The position numbers and the translations under genes were made by a program. Shown piece by piece: positions 35,663-43,859 of a DNA stretch of 64,000 bases (position 1 is its first letter; the number at the start of each line of letters is the position of its first letter). The notes below the pieces were generated by a model. That model worked only from the letters and a program-made list of their open reading frames with translations. It ran no database searches and was not told the origin of the DNA. Origin of the DNA: Actinomycetospora lemnae (lineage in GTDB: Bacteria; Actinomycetota; Actinomycetes; Mycobacteriales; Pseudonocardiaceae); NCBI RefSeq assembly GCF_028737315.1, contig NZ_JAQZAO010000008.1, positions 186,001-250,000 of the forward strand. Direction: 5' to 3'.

Positions 35663-37246
35663 TCAGGCGCGGGGGGCCACGACGCGGGCGAGGCCGGGCG
35701 GCGAGGCGAGGCCGGCGGTGGCGGGGCCCTCGAGGACGTCGCCGTCGGGCGCGAAGCGGGAGCCGTGCAGCGGGCAGTCCCAGCTCTGCGCCGCGTCGTT
35801 CCAGGCCACGATCCCGCCGAGGTGGGGGCACACCGCGCCCCGCTCGTGCTCGACGCCCCCGACGCGACAGCGGGCGATCTTGCCGCGCGTCGTCGTCTCC
35901 ACGCGGCCCTCGCCCTCGCGCAGCGGCTCGCTCGTGGGCAGGTGCGGCCGGGCCCAGCCGGTGGCCAGGTAGCGGCCGACCTCGCTGTTCGCCCGCGCCA
36001 GGGTGGGCAGCGCCGACGCGGTCGGGGCGCGGTCGGCCCGCAGCGCGCCCATCCACGGGTTCTCGCGGCCGACGACGTGGTCGCGCAGCGCCAGCGCGGC
36101 CGCGGTGCCGCCGGTCATGCCCCACTTCGCGAACCCCGTCGCGACGAGGATGCGCGGCTGCCAGCGCATCGGGCCGACGAACGGCAGCCCGTCCTCGGGC
36201 AGGTAGTCCTGCGCCGACCAGCGGTGGGTGATCTCGCGGACCCGGAAGTGGGCGGCGGTCCAGTCGGCCAGCGCCCGCTCGTGCGACGACGTCGGCGTGC
36301 TCGCCCCGACGCGGTGGCCGAAGCCGCCGGTGAGCAGGCGCCGCTCGCCCTCGATCTCCGCCGTACGCAGCGACACCGTCGGCTCGTCGACCGACAGGTA
36401 CATCGCCTCGGGCAGCGCGCCGTCGACGCGCACCGCCTGCGCGTACGAGCGGCTGGGCTCGACGCGGGCGAAGTACAGGCCGCGGTCGAGCACCGGGATG
36501 CCGGTGGCGACCACCACCCGCTCCGCGCGGACCTGCCCGTGGTCGGTGCGCAGCCGCGGGGCGCCGAGCAGGGAGATGCTGCGGACGCGGGTGGCCTCGC
36601 AGACCAGGTGGCCGCCCTCGTGCAGCTCCTGGGCGAGGTCGGCGAGGTAAGGCATGGGGTCGAACTGCGCCTGGTCGGCGAGCGTCACGGCCTCGGACAC
36701 CGCGAACGGCAGGCCGACGTCGGTACCCAGCTCGGCGGGCAGCCCGGCGCGGCGCAGCACCGACGCCTCGTGACGGACGGCGTCGGCGCCCGGGGAGGAC
36801 CGCCCGGCGGTGCTGAACGTGACGGCGTCGCGGCGCTCCAGGTCGCAGTCGGCGCGGCGGGCCCGGTCGAGCAGCCACGCGAACCCGGCGCGGTGCGCGG
36901 ACAGGTAGGCCTCGACGGTGTCGTGGTCGTGGCGCCGGTCGAGCGTCGCCGCCCGCGTGCCCTGCAGCAGAGAGATCTTCGCGGTCGTGTTGCCGCTGGC
37001 CACGGCCCCGATGCGGCGCGCCTCGAGCAGCGCGACGTGCAGGCCCTCGCGCGCGAGCAGCACCGCCGTCGTCAGCCCGGTGATCCCAGCGCCGACGACC
37101 GCCACGTCGACCCGGCGGTCACCGTCGAGGCGCGGGTAGGTGTCGGGCTCCTCGGCGTGCTCGGGGTCGTGCCACGCGGAGAGCTCGCGCGCGGGGAGGG
37201 TGAGACGGAGCGGAGCGGAGCTCGACCCGTCGAGGCGTGGCCGCAT
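35663..37246 (-). CDS. FAD-dependent oxidoreductase with C-terminal Rieske domain
   Basis: 527 aa from ATG 37246. VDVAVVGAGITGLTTAVLLA is the DAO-type FAD motif, GNTTAKISLLQG a conserved segment near the flavin and DYLPEDGLPFVGPMRW the C-terminal FAD contact of the glycine-oxidase-like family. The last about 90 residues form a Rieske domain (CPHLGGIVAW and CPLHGSRFAPDG). In this fusion family the cluster takes electrons from an amine or alcohol oxidised at the flavin. Substrate unknown. Confidence 0.88.
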   Translation of the reverse strand: MRPRLDGSSSAPLRLTLPARELSAWHDPEHAEEPDTYPRLDGDRRVDVAVVGAGITGLTTAVLLAREGLHVALLEARRIGAVASGNTTAKISLLQGTRAATLDRRHDHDTVEAYLSAHRAGFAWLLDRARRADCDLERRDAVTFSTAGRSSPGADAVRHEASVLRRAGLPAELGTDVGLPFAVSEAVTLADQAQFDPMPYLADLAQELHEGGHLVCEATRVRSISLLGAPRLRTDHGQVRAERVVVATGIPVLDRGLYFARVEPSRSYAQAVRVDGALPEAMYLSVDEPTVSLRTAEIEGERRLLTGGFGHRVGASTPTSSHERALADWTAAHFRVREITHRWSAQDYLPEDGLPFVGPMRWQPRILVATGFAKWGMTGGTAAALALRDHVVGRENPWMGALRADRAPTASALPTLARANSEVGRYLATGWARPHLPTSEPLREGEGRVETTTRGKIARCRVGGVEHERGAVCPHLGGIVAWNDAAQSWDCPLHGSRFAPDGDVLEGPATAGLASPPGLARVVAPRA

Positions 37247-37288
37247 GCGCACGAGGTGTCCGGCCCGTCGGGGCGGCAAACGGCGGTA

Positions 37289-37330
37289 CGTGAGCACTTT
37301 CGTCGGCTATAGCCGACGAAAGTGCTCACG
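37289..37330. terminator. 42-bp perfect palindrome, probable terminator/hairpin
   Basis: A perfect inverted repeat of 21+21 bp without loop: CGTGAGCACTTTCGTCGGC, then TATA at the centre, then the exact reverse complement. It overlaps the FUSC stop codon (TGA at 37326-37328) and lies 42 bp upstream of the FAD-Rieske start, both genes on the minus strand. As RNA it would fold into a very stable stem. It could also be a two-fold protein site. Confidence 0.75.
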
Positions 37331-38441
37331 ACGGGGACGGGGCGGCCTCCGCCGGTGTCACCAGCGCGGCGACGTCGAGGGCGAGCAGGTGCAGCTGGGC
37401 GGCGAGCTGGGCGTCGTGGTCGGCGAGCCCGCCCGGGCGGGTGGCGGCGAGCTCGTCGGCGATCTCGTGCGTCGGGCGCGGGCCGGCGGGGTCGTCGGCG
37501 CGCGGGTCGGGCGCGCCCGGGTCGGCGGCCACCGCCCGCACCCCGGCCGCGAGCTCCTCGACGCCCCGCACGAGATGCTCGGGGGTGTCGTCGCCCGAGG
37601 TCAGCGCCTCGGTCACCGTCCGCGCGAGCAGCACGCTGCTGGCGTGGACGTACTCGATGCCGCCCAGGCGCGCGCCCAGCTCGGCGACCCGCGCCCGCTC
37701 CCGGCGCCCGCGCAGCGTCGTCGTCACCAGGGAGCCGGCCGTCGAGCGGGTGTCGAGGAACGTCGCGAGCGCCCCCTGACCGCCGCGCAGGGCCTCCACC
37801 GCCGCCCCGGCCCGCGTCGCCGACCCCTCCCGCAGCGCCGCGGCCACCTCGGCGAGCGCGTCGGCGGGCACCCGCAGGGCGTCGCGCGCGGCCACGACGA
37901 GCAGCCGCGTCGGGCTCGGCGAGGCCAGGACCTGGCTCACCAGCAGCGCGAGCACTCCGCCGATGACGGCGCTGAAAAGGCGTGTCCACCCCGACTGCGG
38001 CGACGCGAGCCCGACGACCAGCAGCGACGCGATGCCCGCCTGGAGCAGGGTCAGCGAGTTGATGCTGCCGAGCGCGACGACGAACATCCCGGCCGCGACC
38101 GCCGCGCCGACCTGCAGCCAGCCACTGCCGGTGACGCGGGTCGCGAGCTCCCCGACCGCGACGCCGACACACACGCCGGCGAGCAGTCGGAGTGCGCGCC
38201 GGCCGCGCGTGCCCGGGGCGTCGGTCAGGCAGACGACCGCGGCGATCGGGGCGAAGATCGGGGCGGGCTGGCCCAGCAGGTGCTGGGCGAGGGCCCACGC
38301 GACGGTGGCGGTGACGGCGGCGAGACCGATCCGCCACGCGCCATCGCGCAGGCGCCCGCCCGCCCGGCCGACCCACGCCGTGACGGCAGCGGTGACCGCG
38401 GTGGTGACGGACGAGACCGGGTCGCTGCTCCGGGTCGACAC
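37326..38441 (-). CDS. second FUSC-family membrane protein
   Basis: 371 aa from GTG 38441 (no strong ribosome site, so the start is uncertain). Helices: WRIGLAAVTATVAWALAQHLL, APIFAPIAAVVCLTDAP (FUSC motif), ALRLLAGVCVGVAVGELA, LQVGAAVAAGMFVVALG, LTLLQAGIASLLVVGLA and LFSAVIGGVLALLVSQVL. A helical cytoplasmic tail of about 190 residues follows. Similar in plan to the protein at 33970. Perhaps exporters for different aromatic or toxic compounds. It lies 30 bp downstream of the sigma-factor gene. Confidence 0.85.
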   Translation of the reverse strand: MSTRSSDPVSSVTTAVTAAVTAWVGRAGGRLRDGAWRIGLAAVTATVAWALAQHLLGQPAPIFAPIAAVVCLTDAPGTRGRRALRLLAGVCVGVAVGELATRVTGSGWLQVGAAVAAGMFVVALGSINSLTLLQAGIASLLVVGLASPQSGWTRLFSAVIGGVLALLVSQVLASPSPTRLLVVAARDALRVPADALAEVAAALREGSATRAGAAVEALRGGQGALATFLDTRSTAGSLVTTTLRGRRERARVAELGARLGGIEYVHASSVLLARTVTEALTSGDDTPEHLVRGVEELAAGVRAVAADPGAPDPRADDPAGPRPTHEIADELAATRPGGLADHDAQLAAQLHLLALDVAALVTPAEAAPSPS

Positions 38442-38470
38442 CCGGAGCAGCTACCCGAACGGTCGGACGC

Positions 38471-39262
38471 TCAGACCGCGACGAGCTGGTCGGTGGCCAT
38501 CTCGCGCTCGATCTGCTCCCGCAGCGCGGCGAGCGTGCGGGAGAGCAGGCGCGAGACGTGCATCTGCGAGATGCACAGCACGGCGGCGATCTCGGCCTGC
38601 GTCTTCTCGTGGACGAAGCGCAGGGCGAGCATCGTGCGCTCCCGCTCGGGGAGGTCGCGGACCAGCGAGCCCACGAGCGTGCGGACCTCGACACGGTCCA
38701 GCTCGCCGTCGAGCACCCCGAGGATGTCGACGAGCGCGGAGTCGTCGCCGTCGCCGAGGGACTCGTCGAGCGACGCGGGCTGGTACGACCCGTGCGCGGC
38801 GACGGCCTCGGCGACCTCGTCGCGGGTCATGCCCAGGTGCTCGGCGAGCTCCGCGGCCGTCGGCGCCCGGCCGAGCCGCTGCGAGAGCGACGCGGTCGCC
38901 GAGCCGACGGCGACGTAGCGGTCCTTGACGCTGCGCGGCGTGCGCACCGACCAGGCCGAGTCGCGGAAGTGCCGCCGGACCTCGCCCATGATCGTCGGGA
39001 CCGCGTAGGACAGGAAGTCGCGCTCGCGCCCCGGGTCGAAGCGTTCGAGCGCGTGGAGCAGGCCCAACGAGGCGACCTGCTCGAGGTCGTCGGTGGGCTC
39101 GCCGCGCCGCGCGAAGCGGCGGGCGATGTTGCGGGCAACGGGCAGGAACCCGACGACGAGTTTCTCGCGGACGCCTTCACGTCGCGGGTCGTCGTCGGGC
39201 AGCGAGGCGTACTCCTCGAGGAGGGGCACGTACTCGTCGTAATCACTGCTGCGGCCGGCCAT
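38471..39262 (-). CDS. SigB/SigF/SigG-type RNA polymerase sigma factor
   Basis: 263 aa from ATG 39262. Region 2: GFLPVARNIARRFARRGEPT, DLEQVASLGLLHALERFDP and FLSYAVPTIMGEVRRHFRD. Region 3: LSQRLGRAPTAAELAEHLGM. Region 4 HTH: FVHEKTQAEIAAVLCISQMHVSRLLSRTLA. This is the actinobacterial general-stress/sporulation sigma group. No anti-sigma RsbW-type gene is adjacent, so control must come from elsewhere. The 177 bp upstream contain CTGAACCGGA (39349-39358) and its reverse complement (39434-39443). Confidence 0.93.
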   Translation of the reverse strand: MAGRSSDYDEYVPLLEEYASLPDDDPRREGVREKLVVGFLPVARNIARRFARRGEPTDDLEQVASLGLLHALERFDPGRERDFLSYAVPTIMGEVRRHFRDSAWSVRTPRSVKDRYVAVGSATASLSQRLGRAPTAAELAEHLGMTRDEVAEAVAAHGSYQPASLDESLGDGDDSALVDILGVLDGELDRVEVRTLVGSLVRDLPERERTMLALRFVHEKTQAEIAAVLCISQMHVSRLLSRTLAALREQIEREMATDQLVAV

Positions 39263-39439
39263 CGGTCACCCCCGGTGGGGCCCCGGGCACTAGACCGACT
39301 CTGCGGACCAGGCGGGGGCTCGTCGTTGTGAGCTGACCCGGCTGGTGTCTGAACCGGAGTTCCTTCGCGAAGAGCTGAGTGCCCCGTGCGGGCCGGACCC
39401 ACACCTCTCCGCTCACGGGCGGCTACGAGCTGTTCCGGT

Positions 39440-40504
39440 TCAGCGGTGCCGCAGGCCGTCGACCAGGTCCAACAGGGCCGCGTCGACGATCGCGTGGTGG
39501 GTCTGGTTGACGGCGTGGCCCGCGTCCTCGACGAGCACCAGCCGCGCGGTCGGCCCGAGCTCCTCGGCGATGCGACGGCCGTGCGCGGCCGGGGTGAGGC
39601 GGTCGTCGGTGGCCGCGACCACGGTGGTCGGGACCCGGGCCAGGGCGGGGAGAGCGGCGCTCTCGTCGTGCGCGAGCAGCGACGACGAGAACGCCGAGGT
39701 GACCGGCAGCGGCACGCTCTCCGTCACCGCCTGCAACCGGCGCACCTCCTCGTCGGTCGCGTCGCGGGTGAAGGCCATGCGCCGGACGAACCAGCGCCCG
39801 AGCAGGGAGTCGCGCCACGGCAGCTGCTCGGCGAGCGGCGCGGCCAGGCGCGCGCCCTGCAGGACCGCCGGCAGCACGCCGGCGCGCCGCGCGGCCGCGT
39901 GCAGGACGCCCAGCGGGCCGTCGGAGAACAGGTCGCCGGCCGAGGTCGCGACGAGGAACACGCCCGCGACCCGCGTCCCGAACCACTCGGGGTGCTGGCG
40001 GGCGAGCGCGAGGACCGTCATGCCGCCCATCGAGTGGCCGCCCAGCACGACCCGCCCGGACGGGGCGACGGCCTCCACGACGGTGGCGAGGTCGCGGCCG
40101 AGCTGGTCGATCGTGGCGTGCGCGGGGTCGCCCCAGCCGGAGCGGCCGTGGCCGCGCTGGTCCCAGGTGACGACCCGGGCGCGGTGGGCGAGGGCCGCGA
40201 TCTGCGGCGACCACTCGGCCGAGTCGACCGTGAACCCGTGGCTGAGCACCACCACCGGGCCCTGGTGGCCGCGGATCTCGACGTGCAGCGGCACGCCGTC
40301 GCTCGTGCGCACGCCGTGGACGGGGCGCGGGCGCACGGTCGGGTACGGCGCCGACGGCGTTGACGATGACGGCGGCGCCGACCGTGCCGACGGCGTTGAC
40401 GAGGACGGCGGTGGAGCGGCGGGTGACGGGGCCGGTGCGGGTGCCGACCCCGTCCTCGCGGTGTCGGTCGCCACGCCGGCCGCCGTGGAGGGCAGGACGG
40501 CCAT
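39440..40504 (-). CDS. alpha/beta-fold hydrolase with suspicious N-terminus
   Basis: 354 aa from ATG 40504. Fold: VVVLSHGFTVDSAEW with HG at the oxyanion hole, VTWDQRGHGRSGWG, the nucleophile elbow GGHSMGGMT, Asp in VVAATDDRLTP and His in VEDAGHAVNQ. Residues about 20-55 are a Ser/Pro-rich repeat. In that stretch G/C-third-position preference moves to another frame, which would encode TAVLVNAVGTVGAAVIVNAV, a membrane-anchor-like helix, before returning to this frame. Two compensating frameshifts are likely. Confidence 0.8.
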   Translation of the reverse strand: MAVLPSTAAGVATDTARTGSAPAPAPSPAAPPPSSSTPSARSAPPSSSTPSAPYPTVRPRPVHGVRTSDGVPLHVEIRGHQGPVVVLSHGFTVDSAEWSPQIAALAHRARVVTWDQRGHGRSGWGDPAHATIDQLGRDLATVVEAVAPSGRVVLGGHSMGGMTVLALARQHPEWFGTRVAGVFLVATSAGDLFSDGPLGVLHAAARRAGVLPAVLQGARLAAPLAEQLPWRDSLLGRWFVRRMAFTRDATDEEVRRLQAVTESVPLPVTSAFSSSLLAHDESAALPALARVPTTVVAATDDRLTPAAHGRRIAEELGPTARLVLVEDAGHAVNQTHHAIVDAALLDLVDGLRHR

Positions 40505-40632
40505 GTCCCCAGGATCGGCATCCCGGGCGCCGTCTCCACCCCGCCGCGGCGTGACGTCGACCAAGGGCGGCGGGCACCCGACGGGCGGTGTGAGCCGGGC
40601 GACATCCCGCGCGCGTCGGACCGCTCGCCGAC

Positions 40633-42324
40633 TCAGCGGCGGGGTTCCACCGCCAGCGTCACCGCGGTGGGGTGGCCGGCGTCGTGGAGCACCTCGCGGG
40701 GCTGGCGCACGAGCGTCGTCGCCTCGCCGAGCGGGTCGCCGGTGCCCGGGTGGCGGGCGAAGCGGGGGTGCGCGCCGCCGGAGAGCTGCAGGCGCAGGCG
40801 GTGACCGGCCGCGAAGCGGTGGCCGGTGGGCCACAGGTCGACGGTGACCGCGCGGGTGCCGTCGGCGGCGGTGGCCGGGGCGCCGGGGGCGAGGCGGACG
40901 AGGCCGTCGGTGACGTTGATCGAGCGTCCGCGCGGGTCGACGTCGCACACCCGCACGAACACGTCGAGGTGCTCCACCTCGGCGCGCAGGTGCACGGTGG
41001 CCGACACGGGCCCGAGGGCGACGAGGTCCTCGGCGAGCACGTCGGAGGTGAACACGGCGACGTCGGCGCGCGACTCGAGCGGGGTCTGGTCGCGGGGCCC
41101 GGACTTCCCGGTGAGGATCGGGCCGCCGACGGCGGGCGTGGGGTCGGCCGGGTCGTAGTCGACGAGCGTGCCGGGCCAGCGCACGGCGCCGTCGGTGCGG
41201 TCGGGCGGGGGCTGCACCGACAGCGAGTGGTCGGCGCGCAGGAACCAGGTGCGCTGCACGGCGTGCGGCGGGGGCCAGTCGGTGAGGTGGCGGGTGCCGC
41301 CGTCCCCGGAGAGCGTGACCGCGACCGGGGCCTCCTCGGTGGTGGCCGCCGCGACGCCGCCGCTGCCGTGGGTGCCGTCGAAGGCGCGCTCGAAGGCGGC
41401 CAGCGCCTCGCGCAGCCCGGCCGCGAGCCCCGGGCCGGACGTGTGGACCCACGGCCCGAGTACCAGTCGCGGACGGCCGCCGGCGGCGCGCAGCGCGGCG
41501 TGGTCGGCGAGCTGCCAGGGCAGGAAGATGTCCTGGAAGCCGCCCAGCATCGTCACCGCGACGTCCGCGCGGGCCACCTCGGCGACGTCGCCGGTGTGGT
41601 CGCGGCGCGCCCAGTAGGCCGAGCCGGGGTCGGTCTCACGCAGCCAGTCCTGGTACCAGTCGACCTCGCCGCCGGTGGCGCGCTGGTCGCCGGTGCGCAG
41701 CGGCAGGGCGTCCAGGGCCTCGAGGACCTTCCGCCGGCCGCGCAGCGTCCCGGTGATCCGTGCGAGCCCGCCGGCGGCCGCCGTGCGCATCATCGAGGTC
41801 CACGACAGCGCGTTGTCCAGCGAGAACGCGCCGCCGGCGTAGGTCTGGTCGCGGAACGACGACGCGGTCACCAGCGTGCCCATGGCCTTGAGCGAGCGAC
41901 CCGCGGCAGGCGCGAGGGCCCACTGGGTCAGCCCCAGGTAGCTCGGGCCCAGCGTCGCGAGCCGGCCGTCGCACCAGGGCTGGTCGAGCACCCACGCGAC
42001 GGTCGCGCGGCCGTCGTCGGCCTCGTCGAACGGTGCGAACCGGCCGCCGGAGCCGGCGGTCCCACGCACCGACTGCACCACGACCTGCAGCCCGCGCTCG
42101 GCGACGAGGCGCCCGAAGACCGTGCCGATCCAGCCGGCGCGCCCGTACGGGCTGCGCACGACGACGACCGGGCCCCGGTGCACCCCGGCCGGGCGGTGGT
42201 GGTCGTGGCGCAGCACCACCCCGTCGGGCATCGGCACCGCGACGTCGCGGTCCACCGACACCCGCGGCGTGCGCGGCGGGGGCAGGCGCAGGGCCCGGCG
42301 CAGGATCCCGGTCACGAGGCTCAC
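40633..42324 (-). CDS. CocE/NonD-family hydrolase (X-Pro dipeptidyl-peptidase-like)
   Basis: 563 aa from GTG 42324. N-terminal alpha/beta-hydrolase: VAVPMPDGVVLRHDHHRP, VVVRSPYGRAGW, and QSVRGTAGSGGRFAPFDEADD. The nucleophile is in LGPSYLGLTQW (GxSYxG) and the likely His in VLGPWVHTSG. The C-terminal jelly-roll PepX_C domain (YDPADPTPAVGG; FTSDVLAEDLVALGPVSATV) confirms the family. It hydrolyses an ester or amide bond. The substrate is not inferable. Confidence 0.9.
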   Translation of the reverse strand: MSLVTGILRRALRLPPPRTPRVSVDRDVAVPMPDGVVLRHDHHRPAGVHRGPVVVVRSPYGRAGWIGTVFGRLVAERGLQVVVQSVRGTAGSGGRFAPFDEADDGRATVAWVLDQPWCDGRLATLGPSYLGLTQWALAPAAGRSLKAMGTLVTASSFRDQTYAGGAFSLDNALSWTSMMRTAAAGGLARITGTLRGRRKVLEALDALPLRTGDQRATGGEVDWYQDWLRETDPGSAYWARRDHTGDVAEVARADVAVTMLGGFQDIFLPWQLADHAALRAAGGRPRLVLGPWVHTSGPGLAAGLREALAAFERAFDGTHGSGGVAAATTEEAPVAVTLSGDGGTRHLTDWPPPHAVQRTWFLRADHSLSVQPPPDRTDGAVRWPGTLVDYDPADPTPAVGGPILTGKSGPRDQTPLESRADVAVFTSDVLAEDLVALGPVSATVHLRAEVEHLDVFVRVCDVDPRGRSINVTDGLVRLAPGAPATAADGTRAVTVDLWPTGHRFAAGHRLRLQLSGGAHPRFARHPGTGDPLGEATTLVRQPREVLHDAGHPTAVTLAVEPRR

Positions 42325-42350
42325 GGCGTCGAGTCTCGCCGATCTCCGAG

Positions 42351-42420
42351 GTGCGCTTCGCGCAGGTGAGCAGAAAGACGTGCCCCAGCACCTCTTTCTG
42401 CTCACGTGCGCGCAGCGCAC
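42351..42420. repeat. interspersed repeat element II, copy a (70-bp hairpin)
   Basis: An interrupted palindrome: GTGCGC...GTGAGCAGAAAGA...GTGC, a short CCCA loop, then GCAC...TCTTTCTGCTCAC...GCGCAC. It lies in the 142-bp gap between the divergent CocE hydrolase (start 42324) and patatin gene (start 42467), so it is not a terminator for either. A degenerate second copy is at 60698-60763. Confidence 0.85.
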
Positions 42421-42466
42421 GTAGCCCGAACGGTCGACGAGCGTGTGAAGCGGGCATGATGCTCTG

Positions 42467-43435
42467 GTGCGCGCCCATCCCGTGCTCGACGTCCTGGCCG
42501 CCCGCCGCGCCGAGGGCACCTGCCCGAGCAACCGCCGCGACCCGTACCGCGTCGCGCTCGCCGTGGAGGGCGGCGGCAGCCGGGCGACGTACTCGAGCGG
42601 CATGGTGCTGGCGCTCGAGGAGCTCGGCCTCGCCGAGTGCTTCGACGACATCTACGGCTCCTCGGCGGGCGCGCTCGCGGGCAGCTGGCTCGTCGGCGCG
42701 CAGGCCGCGCACTGCTGCGCCGGCTGGTACCGGCCCGGGCTGATGGAGCGGGTGACCCGGCCGGGCCGCGGGCTGCGCGGCCAGCCGGTGGTCGACGTCG
42801 AGTACCTCATCAACACCGTCGGCGAGGAGATCGTCCCGTTCGACTGGCATCAGGTGCTCGACGCCGAGGTCCCGCTCCACCCGATCGCCACCGACGTCGA
42901 GACCGGCGAGGCCGTGGACCTCGCCGACACGATCGTCGACAAGGAGTCGCTGCAGCTGGCCCTGCGGGCGAGCGCCGCGGTGCCGCTGCTCGCCGGGCTG
43001 CCGGTGGAGATCGACGGGCGCCGCTACGTCGACGCCGCGGTCGCCGAGCCGATCCCGTTCCACACCGCGCTGCACCAGGGCGCCACGCACGTGCTCGTGC
43101 TGCGCACCCGCCGCGCCGACCAGACGGCCATCGACGCGACGCGCCTGGAGAAGGCGCTGGTCTCGCGCCTGGGCGCGGTCAACGTCCCGGGCCTGGTCCA
43201 CGTCATCGGCAACCGCCTGGAGAACCGGCGCGCCGACGACTCCCGCCTCGCCCACGCCACCGCCTCGCCCGCCGAGGAGGGGCCCCACCTGTTCGAGGTG
43301 CGCCCACCCGCCGGCGCGGACACGATCAACCCGCTCGAGACCGACCCGGACGTGCTGCGTCGCGGCATCGAGACCGGGCAGGCGGCGCTGCGCGAGGCCC
43401 TGGACCTCGACGAGGACCAGCGCTCTACCGCCTGA
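42467..43435 (+). CDS. patatin-like phospholipase (RssA/YjjU-like)
   Basis: 322 aa from GTG 42467. VALAVEGGGSRATYSSGMVLAL is the oxyanion Gly-rich loop, IYGSSAGALAG holds the nucleophile (GxSxG), and YVDAAVAEPIPF gives the dyad Asp (DAA rather than the usual DGG/DGA). These are intracellular or membrane-associated acyl hydrolases. The 3' end overlaps the convergent ddrB by 11 bp. Confidence 0.88.
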   Translation: MRAHPVLDVLAARRAEGTCPSNRRDPYRVALAVEGGGSRATYSSGMVLALEELGLAECFDDIYGSSAGALAGSWLVGAQAAHCCAGWYRPGLMERVTRPGRGLRGQPVVDVEYLINTVGEEIVPFDWHQVLDAEVPLHPIATDVETGEAVDLADTIVDKESLQLALRASAAVPLLAGLPVEIDGRRYVDAAVAEPIPFHTALHQGATHVLVLRTRRADQTAIDATRLEKALVSRLGAVNVPGLVHVIGNRLENRRADDSRLAHATASPAEEGPHLFEVRPPAGADTINPLETDPDVLRRGIETGQAALREALDLDEDQRSTA

Positions 43436-43859
43436 GGCTCCGCAGCGGCAGCCCGGCGACGATCCGGGCCGCATCGGCCCCGAGGACGCGCAGGTCCGCG
43501 GCCGGGGCGCCCGCGTCGAGGGCCAGGATCGCGTCCGGGACGAGGGCGTGGTGGACGGTCACCGCGCCGTCGGCGGCGATCCCCACCCCGACCTCGAGCC
43601 GGGACTCGCGCGCCGCGAACGGGCCCAGCCGCCCGTCGCGCGGCGGGTCGAGCAGCGCCGTCGGCACCCCCTGCTCCTCGGCGCCGGCGCACACCTCGCG
43701 CACCACCGCGGGCGGCGCGTCGTGGTGGGCCACGACGAGCACCGCGGGCGGCATGGTGGGGTCAGCCAGATCCCGGGTCGAGAGAGGGCGGTCGATGCGC
43801 CCGTGGCAGCCCGGTCCGCCGGAGGCCGAGACGCCCGAGAGCGGGGAGCCCCGGGTCAC
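43425..43859 (-). CDS. ddrB: diol/glycerol dehydratase reactivase, small subunit
   Basis: 144 aa from GTG 43859, which overlaps the ddrA stop (GTGA). An internal ATG at 43754 would give 109 aa and starts where homology begins (PPAVLVVAHHDAPPAVVREV). EEQGVPTALLD and SRLEVGVGIAADGAVTVHHA match the DdrB/PduH small-subunit fold. With DdrA it swaps damaged cobalamin out of the inactivated dehydratase. The N-terminal about 35 residues may be untranslated. Confidence 0.85.
   Translation of the reverse strand: MTRGSPLSGVSASGGPGCHGRIDRPLSTRDLADPTMPPAVLVVAHHDAPPAVVREVCAGAEEQGVPTALLDPPRDGRLGPFAARESRLEVGVGIAADGAVTVHHALVPDAILALDAGAPAADLRVLGADAARIVAGLPLRSLRR

Noticed and set aside
39349-39443. Inverted repeat CTGAACCGGA / TCCGGTTCAG as an insertion-sequence end pair
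   Set aside because: The 10-bp arms enclose only about 75 bp without any coding capacity, and no target duplication was seen; chance or a weak regulatory pair is as likely.
40505-41452. Upstream extension of the alpha/beta hydrolase to about 670 aa
   Set aside because: The extra part overlaps the C-terminal half of the CocE-type gene in a wrong frame and shows low-complexity Arg-rich sequence.
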